Part shown: in pieces, positions 49,554 to 60,440 of the stretch
Position numbering within the stretch: the first letter of the stretch is position 1
Layout: each line of letters opens with the position of its first letter
NCBI RefSeq assembly: GCF_019175385.1
Contig: NC_083344.1
Coordinates: 60,512,782-60,576,781, forward strand
Source: Lycium barbarum
Taxonomy: Eukaryota > Streptophyta > Magnoliopsida > Solanales > Solanaceae
Direction of reading: 5' to 3'
DNA: 64,000 bases
Made by a program: the position numbers and the translations under genes
The notes under the pieces: generated by a model
Seen by the model: only the letters and a program-made list of their open reading frames with translations
Database searches by the model: none
What the model was told of the DNA's origin: nothing

Positions 49554-51111
49554 TATCCGGCCATATAAGCTCGGGGTTTCATAATAGCCATACATAGACA
49601 CGTATACATAAAAGCTCATAAGCATCTTTAGCTTCATTACTATCGTCGTTCATTACATCTATCCCTAGAGGATTACTCATCATAGGATGAATTTAGTACA
49701 ATCGTAACATATCGAGATTCATGAGCTTAGTAACTTTTAAAGATAGAATCATTTGGAGGACATCATAGGCTCATAGAAGAATAGATATTTGGCCAAGGAA
49801 CCATGCCTTATGAAAGAAGGGTTAGCCTTACATACCTTTTCGTTCAACTATTCTATCACTTGAACGTTCTCCTTCAATGCTCACGTTTCTACCTTCATTA
49901 GAGTTATACTATCATTAGAAAATCGATAGCTTAGCATACATGACTAAAGCTAGAGAAAATTGGACAGCATCTCCTTTATAAATACGACTTCCTCCATATC
50001 ATATATCAACTCCCAAACATCAATAATAACATTCACAACATCATAACAATAGTCTTTATTCACCTACATTATCCTTACTTCTCAATTCACTTCCAATCAT
50101 CCATATCCATGGTCATAGCACACGATTACATTCATTCATATACAATGTCTATCCCATTTTCTTAACATCATTTATAGCATAACCATAATCACAACATATC
50201 AAGAATCATGACTCAATCCAAGCTATTACTCAAAAATGACACTATCCCACATTCATGACCCATTTTCTATATTCTTCTACAATCTAAGTGTTTCAACGTC
50301 TCAATACCTTAAACAACATGTAAATACCATAAAACTTACCTTAGATGGTGTAGGAATGAACCTTGGGTGGAAACACTTCACTTGAGCAAAACCCTAGTTT
50401 CACCTTCACTTGGATTCCTTGTCTTGGATGAATTTTAATGGGTTTCTTACACTTGGTTCTCTTGGTTTGATGAAGTTGATCACTAATATCCCTTGAATTC
50501 TTGTGGGAGAGGTGTAGATAAATGCTCTAGAGAGTTCTAGAGAAAAGGGGTGTGAAGGGGAAATGAAATGAAATTACTTGGACCCCTTATTAAGAATACT
50601 CAAATCTGTCCCGACTATTTTCTACGGACCAACATACGGTCCGTATAAATTATACTGACCGTATGTCTGGCCGTAGATTTGGTCCAGTGAAGTGAGCTAA
50701 TATGGTCTGATTATACGTCCAAACATACGGCCAGTATGTTTTATACGGCCAGTATATTGGGCCGTATAATGCCCAGTTCTTCCGAACTCATTCTCGTCGA
50801 CCCGTTTGATCTCCAATCCTTATGGAACCTTCTTAACACTTTTTATCACCTCATTAACAATCTAAGGGATGTTATAACTCTTCTCCAAAACATCATTAAA
50901 TCATCATTAACTTGTTACTCGTAAATCCTTCCCGATACATATTGTATGCCTTGCCTTCTCTTGGCAAACTTTCTTCTCTTACCTCGAATGTCTTTGAAAT
51001 CTTAATTAGGATCATCAAATGTCATTCCTTACTTATTGAAATACCGTATACTTCTTGCTCTTCGTTAGTCTATTCATTGTGCATCAACGAAATTGTTTTT
51101 GAGGTGTAACA
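49219..51111 (-). mobile_element. E1 3' LTR, second part
   Basis: Continuation of 36190-36760 after the E2 insertion (first five bases are the E2 TSD ATCGT). It ends GGTGTAACA at 51111. Joined length about 2.46 kb. It contains the GC-rich repeat at 49375-49565, a (TA)27 run at 49497-49550, and a reduced CCGTATAA array at 50628-50770 with CCAGTAT variants. Confidence 0.85.
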
Positions 51112-51157
51112 TTCCCCCCCCCCCCCCCTCCCTTAAGAACATTCGTCCTCGAATGTT
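51112..51157 (-). promoter_or_regulatory. E1 PPT (expanded G run) and hairpin
   Basis: A run of about 15 C on the plus strand (G in sense) followed by TCCCTT gives an unusually long polypurine tract abutting the LTR. The hairpin AACATTCG-TCCT-CGAATGTT at 51138-51157 is intact. Confidence 0.8.
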
Positions 51158-51220
51158 AAGTCCTATGCAGATCATCGTCGAAGGGACTAAGTCCCTTCGA
51201 CGATGATCTGTATAGGACTT
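51158..51220. repeat. Near-perfect 31-bp inverted repeat at a deletion junction
   Basis: Arms 51158-51188 and 51190-51220 with a single central base and one G/T mismatch (51167 against 51211). The right arm is genuine integrase sequence (E2 has it at 40178-40208). The left arm is its inverted copy, replacing about 630 bp present in E2 (39545-40177). Confidence 0.92.
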
Positions 51221-52182
51221 TTGATGACTTTGGGCTGCTAATAGTTGACCTTGTATGAGCTTAACTTTTTCTATGGCTTGCTGAACCAAGTCTGGCCCTA
51301 TCAATTTAGTCTCTCCTGCTTCAAACCACTCAATTGGGGATCTACACTTTCGCCTATATAGACCCTCATACAGTGCCATTTGGATGCTAGAATGATAACT
51401 ATTGTTATAAGAAAACTCAATAAGGGGTAAGTGATCATCCTAATTTCCTCTAAAATCCAACATACATGCCCGTAACATATCCTCAAGAGTCTGAATGGTA
51501 TGTTCACCTTGTCCATCAGGATGCGGATGAAATGTCGTGCTAAGGCTCACATGAGTCCCCAAACCCTCTTGGAAGGACTTCTAAAAATTATCTGTAAACT
51601 GAGTTCCTCTATCAGAGATAATAGATACTGGAACACCTTGAAGTCGCACTATCTCTTTAACATAAAGCTTTGCATAATCTTCTGCCACATATGTAGTTCT
51701 GACTGGTAAAAAATGAGCTGACTTTGTGAGCCTATCCACAATCACTCATACAGAGTCATACTTTCGTCGAGAACGGGATAAGCCTGTAATGAAGTCCATG
51801 TTAATTACTTCCCACTTCCAAGTTGGAATTTCTATAGCTTGCAACAATCCGCCCGGCTTTTGGTGCTCGATTTTCACTTGTTGACAGTTGAGACATTGAG
51901 CTACGAATTTCGCTATATCTTTCTTCATCCCATTCCACCAATATATAGATTTAAGATCATGGTATATTTTCATTGCTCCGGGGAGGACAGAATAGCGGGA
52001 GAAATGGGCTTCCCTCATTATTTGGTGGCGTAACCCTGCCACATTAGGAACTCATAATCTTCCTCGGCATTGGAGAACTCCGTCTTCTGCAATCTCAAAT
52101 GATGACTTCTCCTCCTGAGGGAGTGTATCTCTGTAATGCATTAGCATGGGATCTTCGTATTGTCGCTCTTTCACTTCCACTA
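51190..52182 (-). pseudogene. E1 pol fragment: integrase zinc finger and core
   Basis: In sense it runs from the RNase H-integrase linker ([10 protein letters not shown] region, cut by the LTR at 52183) through the zinc finger with the intact CLNCQQ, to the core with Asp of NMDFITGLS, Asp of SDRGTQF and Glu of DGQGEHT. It ends at SYTDHRRRDL, where the inverted repeat begins. Stops interrupt it near 51745 (after KYDSV), 51580 and 51440. The C-terminal integrase domain and chromodomain are missing. It preserves the empty target site of the F2 LTR found in E2. Confidence 0.82.
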
Positions 52183-53042
52183 TGTCACGACCGGACTAGG
52201 GCCATGACGGGTACCTGGGCTATCCACCGAGCACCGCTCATCCTGCTACTTATCATACTCGTTAAGCGTTCATTCGCCAAATTCATACTCAAATCATAGA
52301 AAAATCATTTTTCATTTGGAAACATAATTACCTTTATATGCATAAGCTCTTCAGCTATCAAAATAATACACGCATACATATATGCATACATACGCTTATC
52401 AAAATCGTGAGACCATACTACCCAGACATACGTATCTACGAGCCTCTACTAGAGTACTAGACATATGGACGGGACAGGACCCCGTCATGCCCAAAACATA
52501 CATGTACATAAAATAGTAACTCAAAGGCACCTCCAGAATAATGGAGTGCTTTCAACACTCTGCTTATCGACTTCTACAAATCTGGGTCTCCTCCCTGCCT
52601 ACCTGTGGGCATGAACACAGCGTCCAAAGAAAATGGACGTCAGTACGAATATTGTACTGAGTATGTAAGGCATGAATGAAATAAACATATTAGAGAAATC
52701 ATAGGGCATAAGATGTAGACATAACCTGCGTAACTTTAAGGGAGAATACCTTCCATGCCTATATCATATATAATCACAGTACATGTATCATCATAACACA
52801 TACATCGTCGTATCATACATGTATCATAATACCGTATCTGCTCATACACATTAACGTTATCCGCATTCGGCCACGTAGTGGCTCGACAATATCACATACA
52901 TATTTTTCCGGGCTTTTCCAACATATATCATATACCTATTTATATCATGTACATATCCATATCGTATACATATTCATATATCATATACATATTTATATCA
53001 TATACATACCTGGCCAACCAAGGCTTCAGGGTTACACATACC
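52183..53042 (-). mobile_element. Truncated Tekay-type LTR in E1 pol
   Basis: TGTCACGACCGG on the plus strand starts the LTR. 860 bp are present before the next insertion. It is similar to the E3 LTR (53511 on), including CACCGAGCACC and GGACGGGACAGGACCCC-type blocks. Hairpins are at 52603-52620 (CTGTG/CACAG) and 52640-52660 (perfect). The left flank is CACTA. The remainder lies to the right of the window or is lost. Confidence 0.75.
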
Positions 53043-53510
53043 TGTAACACCCCATATCTTGGAACTAAGTTTAGACTCATATCATTAGAGTTTTAGTGGA
53101 AAAACTGAAGGTTTGAACATTTTGCAAAAATGGTTGATAGGTCTACTTCGAGCAGCCATAAATCCTTGATTAGTTGGGAATTTGAGAAAGTACCCTTAAT
53201 GAAAGTTGTAGTATGTAGAAATACCTTTCTAACGATATAAGGACCAAGCCAATTAGAGATCGGAGCAAGGAGATATGATCGTCTCAATATGGCTAATAGT
53301 AAGGCACTTAAAATTCTATAGAATTGGCTAAGTTTTCGATACGTCTGCCTTCCAGTCGAATTTCGTGAAAATACATTGGGAATTTGAGGAAACGTAAAAC
53401 ATAATAGTTGCAGCCCTTTGAAATAGCTTTCCAACGGTATAATGTGGAGCCCAAACAGAGCTCTTTACAAGAAGTTATGACCATTTTACCGAACACTGCG
53501 TAGAACCGAC
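53043..53510 (+). mobile_element. F4 LTR fragment (5' part)
   Basis: Starts TGTAACACCCCATATCTTGG, close to the F4 LTR start at 24613. It is cut at 53510 by E3 inside the ACCGAACACTGCGTAG segment, which matches the region near 24855-24880. The rest is expected beyond the window. Confidence 0.72.
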
Positions 53511-55856
53511 TATCACGACCCGGCTGGGGGCCGTGACGGGTACCCGGGGCTAGCCACCGAGCACCACTCGTTCTGCTACTCACCTTACCCATTTAATGCT
53601 CTTTTATCAATTCATGCTTAGGACATATGAAAATCATCTTTTCATTTGGGAAAATAAAAATACTTTTGTATACATTAGCCTCTCGGCCATCAAAATAATA
53701 CATACATATACATAAAAGCCTCTCTTGAGACCATCTAACCCACACTATACATCTACGAGCCTCTACTGACATACTATACATGTAGACGGAACAAGACTCC
53801 ATCATGCCCAAAATATACATATGTACCAAAAAATAATCATAAGCACCTCCGAACAATGGAGTGCTTTCAATCAGCTGACAGCTCGTAAGAATCCGGATCG
53901 AGCTCACCTCCCTGTCTACCTGTGGGCATGAACACAGCATCCAAAGAAAACGGACTTCAGTACGAATGTTGTACTGAGTATGAGAGACATGAACAATAAC
54001 AACACATCAAGAAAATAAAGGGAGCATCAAGTATGGAGCAACTGTACCTGGCTAGGAATCGTATGAAAAGTAATGCATGCTGACTTACTTTTATGCTTAT
54101 CATCATCTCATGTATGCATATCATATATATATATATATATATATAAACTGCCCGACCATATAGGTGCGGTGTGAAAATCAGTAACATTAGCCCGCGTCCG
54201 GGGTACCATCTCATGCCGCCCACTAGTGGTGTCTGCCCATGCCAACTGGCCATGGTGTATGGTATAGCTACCCGCTTTCGCGGTGACTGCCCAGGCAACT
54301 AGGCCCGGTGTAATATGATTATGACATGCTCATTATGAAATACTTATAATAATATGCTTATCAAAATATGCTCACAATTGTGCATGCATAGGGACTCTAG
54401 AACAAGTGTATTTTATCGAGGTGACGTAAGGTCGTGAACCCTCGATTCCATTATGGGCATTCATGAACATTCTGCCTCACCTTGAAGGGATTAGTATGTA
54501 AGGTGAGTGTATAAAATGGACGACATCATTTACTTTATAGGAACGTCATATCATATCTCTTAACTCATATAGCTATTCATGATCTTAAGCTCTTGGCTTT
54601 CCGGAATATAGGAGAATCATGCAGAGGAAGAAGAATCATATCATGGGATCCATGCCATAGAAAGAAAAGGATTAGCCTCACATACCTTTGTCGCTTAGTT
54701 AAGCTATCGTTCACTTGTTCTCCTTCAATATCACGTTGCTACCTTCACGAGAGAATACACATTATAGTTAGTCAATCGACCATAAGAACGCATCGTTATT
54801 TCTAAAGAAAATTGGGCAGCGTTTCCTTTGTTTCTACTAATTTTCTCATGTTCTAGTTCAACTCCCAAACATTTACAACAACACTCAAAATATCGTATCA
54901 ACATTCATCACTTATCTATATTTAGCAAAATCCATCATTTTTCTCCAATTTCTCCACATTTAATGGTTTTAGCTCATCATCATAATTTATCTTACTTCAT
55001 ACCTATTCCATGGTCTATACTCCACTTATAACGTATTCATCATCACAACATATCAACGTTCACGATTCCATTCAACTATCATTCAATTGTGACACTATTC
55101 ACTCAGTAATGGCCCATTTTCTATGTTCTTCTACATTTCAAGAATCTTAGCTTTCCAATACCTTAAATAACATGATAAAGTCAATAAACATACCTTAGAT
55201 GATGGTGGAACAAGCCTAGAGTGGAATCACTCCTTTAGCACCAAAACCCTTCTTTACCTCTTTTGGAATTTCTTGAAGAAGATGACTTCCAATTAGGTTT
55301 CATACACTTTGTTTCATAGATTTGGTGTTGACGATCATTGATTTCCTTGGTATTCTTGTGGTTGAAGTGTTTGGAGTGTTCTAGAGATTTCTAGGGAGAA
55401 ATTTCGTGAAGATGAAATGACAAAATGAACTTGGGTCCCTCCTTTTTAATAACTAAAATCTGATTTTTATGAACAGTGGTCGAAATGCACAGTGGTCATA
55501 AACCCCACTTTACGGGCCGTATACTGGTTTACGGTCCATCCCCCACGGCCGTATTTAAGCATATCAGAAACAGAAAGGTTGGCTGAAGATCATGGCGGTT
55601 TACGACTCAGTTTACGGGCCGTATTTCAATTTACGGTCCGTATTTCAAGTCGTTTTTAACCTTTCGAAGCATTTGATAGAAAGTTGAAATTTTTGAAATG
55701 TTGAAGGACGATGGCACTTTACTGTCCGTAAATCACTTTACGGGCCGTATTCCATTTTACGACCACTGGCTGAAATGAAATTCTGCAACTTTCTTAATTC
55801 CAAAGTTCATAAATAGTCATTCCCTAATTAGTAAACATCGCACACGCATGCCCTTC
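53511..55856 (-). mobile_element. E3 3' LTR, main part
   Basis: Begins TATCACGACCC, a G to A change from the usual TGTCACG end. Hairpins are at 53930-53947 (CTGTG/CACAG) and 53957-53977 (perfect). It also has a (TA)n at 54123-54145, GC-rich repeats at 54150-54310 and TTTACGGGCCGTAT palindromes at 55508-55765. It is interrupted near its sense 5' end by an F3 LTR and finishes at 58945-58991. Confidence 0.8.
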
Positions 55857-58800
55857 TGTCACGACCCAACCCCGTAGGCCGTGACTAGTGCTCGATCTGG
55901 GCACTCAAACGCATTCTAGTATATAGCAGAAGCCGACAAGGCTTTATTTCAAATTTAGCTAATTTCCAGAAAAATTTCGGCAGAGACTCCTTTATTTTTC
56001 GGACTATCCCAAGTACCATGCACGCAAAAAATACCAACAAAGTCCACACAGGGCCAACAAAGCAACATTTAAATATATGCGGACCGGCCGCGGCGGCGAA
56101 TGGGATCGCCCAAACACAACATATACACACATCTGTACAGAAAGACCCCAACCCACAAACATGTCTACAGACCTCTAAACAGACCGACAGAATCATATGA
56201 CGGGACAGGGCCCCGCCGTAACCATGAACGAGAATATACATATATAGAAATGACAGACTGTACCAAAAGATGGCTCTGAATAAAAGAGCGCTCCAAAATA
56301 GCAGAATAAGATCCTAAGCGGGCGGATCAGCAAACCTGTCGTCAGTACCTGCGCGGCATGAAAACACAGCCCCCGAGGAAAGGGGGTCAGTACGAAATAT
56401 GTACTGAATATGTAAAGACTGAATTACGGAGACAAAATCATAACTGGTACAGAACATACAGAAAGTAAACGAAAAATCCAAAGTATCAGATACATATTTT
56501 CAAAACATGCAGAGTGTGTACAGAAACATATGTCATATCAAATCCGGCCCCTGCCAAAGGACTCGGCAGACAGAACGTGGCCACCCTCCCGACGCTGGTG
56601 CCACAACACAGAAGAATCAGAATAGGGGCATAACCCCGTACTATAATATGTCATATCAAATGGCCATAGAAAATCATATCAGAACAAGCGGACATGGCAC
56701 ATCATACTCCACAAACCCATGTACGCGTATACCTGCCCCCTCACATCGAGGCACGGCGAACAATGCAGAGGATCACGCTTGACAACATATCCTGGCCCGG
56801 GCTCAGTGTGGGAAACATTGGGGCATCCACGAGTGGAGTAGTGAGAGACTAATGCAATCTAAAATATCATAAATGTTTCCATAGACTCGATGAGGCATAT
56901 CTAAGACAAACCAATCCAATGAAGTCGGAAGGGATCATAATAAATGAGTTTCGGACATCATAATGAATTACAGAGTATAACCTTTCTGAAGTCGTTTCGA
57001 GTGTCAAAACAAAATATCAGACTTAATGGAATATTTAAAACAATGTTTGTTGGGTAGTTAGAATGATAGTCAAAACATTTATTTCAAAAACCGCTTGAAA
57101 GCAAGACTTGAGTATAATAAGGGCAAAACCGGGAATAGTGGGCCCACCTCGGAACAAGCAAGGCGGTGGGCTCAAATCACGCCCGTTAAGCTTATGGGGT
57201 CACTTGTAAAGGTTCTACGGACATTCTATAGCTTTTCAAGGAGTTTAGAGAAAGTTTGCATAATTTCCAGGAAAGCATACCAAAAGAGTTCAATCTTACT
57301 GAAAGAAAAAGTGATATTTGCACTTGCGGATTCCGAGGGGCAGAAAGTCTTTCGAGATCCGAATTCGATTCTAATACACTTAGGCATGCCAAAAGAAGGA
57401 TCGGGGAAGCTTTACATACCTTATGTGCTTCTTACACCTTTCCAAGCTCGCTTCCCGTTTCGCTCAAAACCTGCAAATGGTAGCATTGACCAGCTACTAT
57501 TCATGAGACTTAGAAATTCTATTCTTAACCAATACTTGTCTATAAGAATTTGGGCAGCATCTCCCCTATACATATAGCACCCCCGAGATTCAACTCGGCT
57601 CAAAATAATCAACAACAACCCAACAACAACATCAGCAACAATCACGACAAGGTACAATATAGTACACAACTAGTCCTCTCTGAACATAATGCAATAACTT
57701 CTATCCCGACTCCAAATTTTCGAATCAGCATCATCATACTCACATTCATTACTAATCAAAATCATTATAATGCCATTCGGAAATATTTCATATAGTTTCT
57801 ACACTATATACACAAGATATACAAAGTATATACACTTTCCGCCAAAACCATAATTTATCCGGTTCTTCTAATCTTTAACATACACATTCATAACTCAATT
57901 CCATCTTCTATATTCATCAACAATCATCATAGTTTGCACCCTAACAACTTAATTCCATAATGTTATAAAATAATAGGAAAACGGCATAAGTTCTCACACT
58001 CCATTTCACTGCAAGCTTACATCATTTTTCCTACATTTACAATGCAAGAATCACAACAACACAATTAACATATTAAACAACATTTAAACCATTTCCATTT
58101 CATCATACCTAACCCTACGGCCAACATGTAGTTTTTCCAACTTTCACCAAATCCATTCGACTTTTCTTTCCAATATTAATTCCACCATACTCACAACTAA
58201 AATAAAACATGAAATTCAACTCATTCCAACTACACATCATAGTGCATATACACGGCCACATGCACACATGCACACCCACTTTCTAAACTTCCATGTTACC
58301 ATATTTTCTACTCATCTCTACTTAATACAACATAAACAAAGGCTTTATAACATATAAGAGAGAATGAATCCTTACCTTTTCTTCCAATCTTCTTCACTTG
58401 GGTAACTCGTCAATTTGAAGAACCAAGTCCTCCTTCTTCCAAACCAACTACACCACGTTGTTAAGGGACCTTGAATTAGTATAAAAACCACAAGATAATA
58501 ATTTTTGGAACAATATTTTTTAGGGTGAATTTTTGAGAGCTTGGCCGAATGGCCCTTATGCTTTGTTCTTGGTGTTCTTGCTTTGCTTTCTCTCTATTGT
58601 TCTTGAAAATTCTAAAGGAATGATCTTTAAATATGTAATTTGGCACATGGAAAATTACTTAATCCATGGGCTTGGACCACTATGTGGCCGGCCACCCTCT
58701 CTAGTTTGGGCCTCATTTTTCATTTCATGCTTTTGAGCCCAATTGGTTAAAATTCCCATTTTGTAATTCCCGAAACTAATTTTTGAAATCCCAAATTTTC

Positions 58801-58939
58801 CCTTAGCGTTCTTCAACACTTCCACATTAATATTCTTTCATAACAACTCAAGGGTTACATAAATTCAATTATGACCTTATTTCTTACAAGTCCAAATTAT
58901 TTCCAATTTTCCAAATGTGTGAAAACACGGGATATAACA
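55857..58939 (-). mobile_element. F3 solo LTR, TSD CCTTC
   Basis: 3083 bp, plus-strand TGTCACGACCC...GGGATATAACA, flanked by CCTTC at 55852-55856 and 58940-58944. It sits within the last 50 bp of the E3 LTR. Hairpins are at 56349-56369 (CTGCG/CACAG, one pair broken) and 56387-56407 (perfect). It contains the shared CAGAG...CACGCA...CCAACAA module at 55965-56060. Confidence 0.92.
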
Positions 58940-58944
58940 CCTTC

Positions 58945-58991
58945 GTTGGTCTGTTCATGGTTGGCTCACAAAAAATTTCTGAGGTGTAACA
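58945..58991 (-). mobile_element. E3 3' LTR, terminal part
   Basis: The last 47 bp (sense start TGTTACACCTCAG at 58991) of the LTR split by the F3 insertion. Confidence 0.8.
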
Positions 58992-59127
58992 CTCTTCCCC
59001 CCTTTTTGGAACATTGGTCCTCTAATGTTAAACACCCGGGATTCTACGAAAATTCTGCCAGAGTTTCCCCTGTAATTTGACACTACCAACCTGTCACAAC
59101 AACCAATAATATCATCGCCTCATAGGG
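58992..59127 (-). other. E3 PPT and 3' untranslated region
   Basis: The purine tract CCAAAAAGGGGGGAAGAG in sense abuts the LTR. The PPT hairpin at 59010-59029 is eroded. The CAGAGTTTCCCCTGTAAT module follows at 59041-59130. Confidence 0.75.
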
Positions 59128-60440
59128 CTACATCACAATATGAACATATCCGTGGCCCCACATGACCAAAAGCATAAAAATGAAGCGTACATACCTCATA
59201 TCGTCAGCGTTTCGTCTTGGATCTCTCCCGGGGGGTTGGAATAAGTGTGGGTACTTGGATTTCATGCTCTCTTCTGCTTCCCAAGTCATTTCTTCTCGGT
59301 TATTGTTTCGCCACAATACTTTGACTGACGCTACCTCTTTATTTCGAAGCTTATGCACTTGCCTATCTAGGATGGCAATAGGTACTTCTTCATAGGTTAG
59401 CTTTTCCGTTATTTGCACATCGGCTACCGGGACAATCTTGGTGGGGTCTCCAACACACTTGCAGAGCATCGAAACGTGGAAGACTGGATGGACAGATTCA
59501 AGCAGCGAAGGCAAATCCAATTCATAAGCTACCTGACCCACCTTGCGGATGATTTTGTAGGGTCCAATGTATCTGGGACTTAGCTTCCCTTTCTTACCAA
59601 ATCTCATCACCCCTTTCATTGGCGACACTTTCAAGAACACCCAATCACCGGCTTGAAATTCCAAGTCTCGTCGGTGATTGTCCGCATAGGACTTTTGGCG
59701 ACTTTGAGCTGTCAACTACCGATCTTGGATCACCTTGACTTTTTCTATTGTTTGTTGGATCAATTCAAGGCCCACTATTCGTGCTTCTCCTATTTCGAAC
59801 CATCCGATTGGAGATCTACATTTCCTTCCATATAAAGCTTCATAAGGAGCCATTTGTATACTGGAATGATAGCTGTTGTTATATGCAAATTCAATTAGCG
59901 GCAAATGATCGTCCCAACTTCCACCAAAATCCAGCACACATGCTCGTAACATATCCTCCAAGGTCTGAATAGTACGCTCGGCTTGTCCGTCAGTCTTTGG
60001 ATGCAATGCCGTGCTAAGCTTCACTTGAGTGCCTAGACCTTCTTGAAAGGATTCCAAAATTTGGCTGTAAACTGTGCCTCTCTGTCTGTGATGATAGATA
60101 ATGGGATTCCATGGAGTCGCACAATTTCTTTGAGATACAACCTTGCATAGTCTTCTACTGAGTACGTGGTCTTGACTGGAAGAAAATGGGCTGCTTTCGT
60201 CAGCCTATCCATAATCACCCATATAGAGTCATACCTGCCACGGGAACGGGGTAATCCCATGATGAAATCTATGTTTATCACTTCCCATTTCCAAGTAGGG
60301 ATTTCTGTTGCCTGTAACAAGCCCCCTGGCTTCTGATGTTCAGCTTTTACCTGTTGGCAATTTGAACATTCTGCTACGAATTCTGCTTTGTCTCTCTTCA
60401 TGCCATCCCACCAATACATCATCTCGAGATCACGATACAT
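59128..60440 (-). pseudogene. E3 pol: integrase and chromodomain
   Basis: The zinc finger (CSNCQQ) is intact. The core has Asp in NIDFIMGLP, then TDREAQF where SDRGxQF is usual (Gly to Glu next to the catalytic Asp), and Glu in DGQAERT. A frameshift near 60045 separates WNPFKKV from ESFQEGLG. A stop follows IQDR near 59716, then the C-terminal domain (FGKKGKLSPRYIGPYKI) and a chromodomain (ILDRQVHKLRNKEVASVKVLWRN, TWEAEESMKSKYPHLF). The reading frame extends past the usual end to 59128. Confidence 0.85.

Noticed and set aside
57095..57577. 160-residue plus-strand frame in the F3 LTR
   Set aside because: Antisense to the LTR, with no motifs and no matching frame in the sister LTR at 29675-32734.
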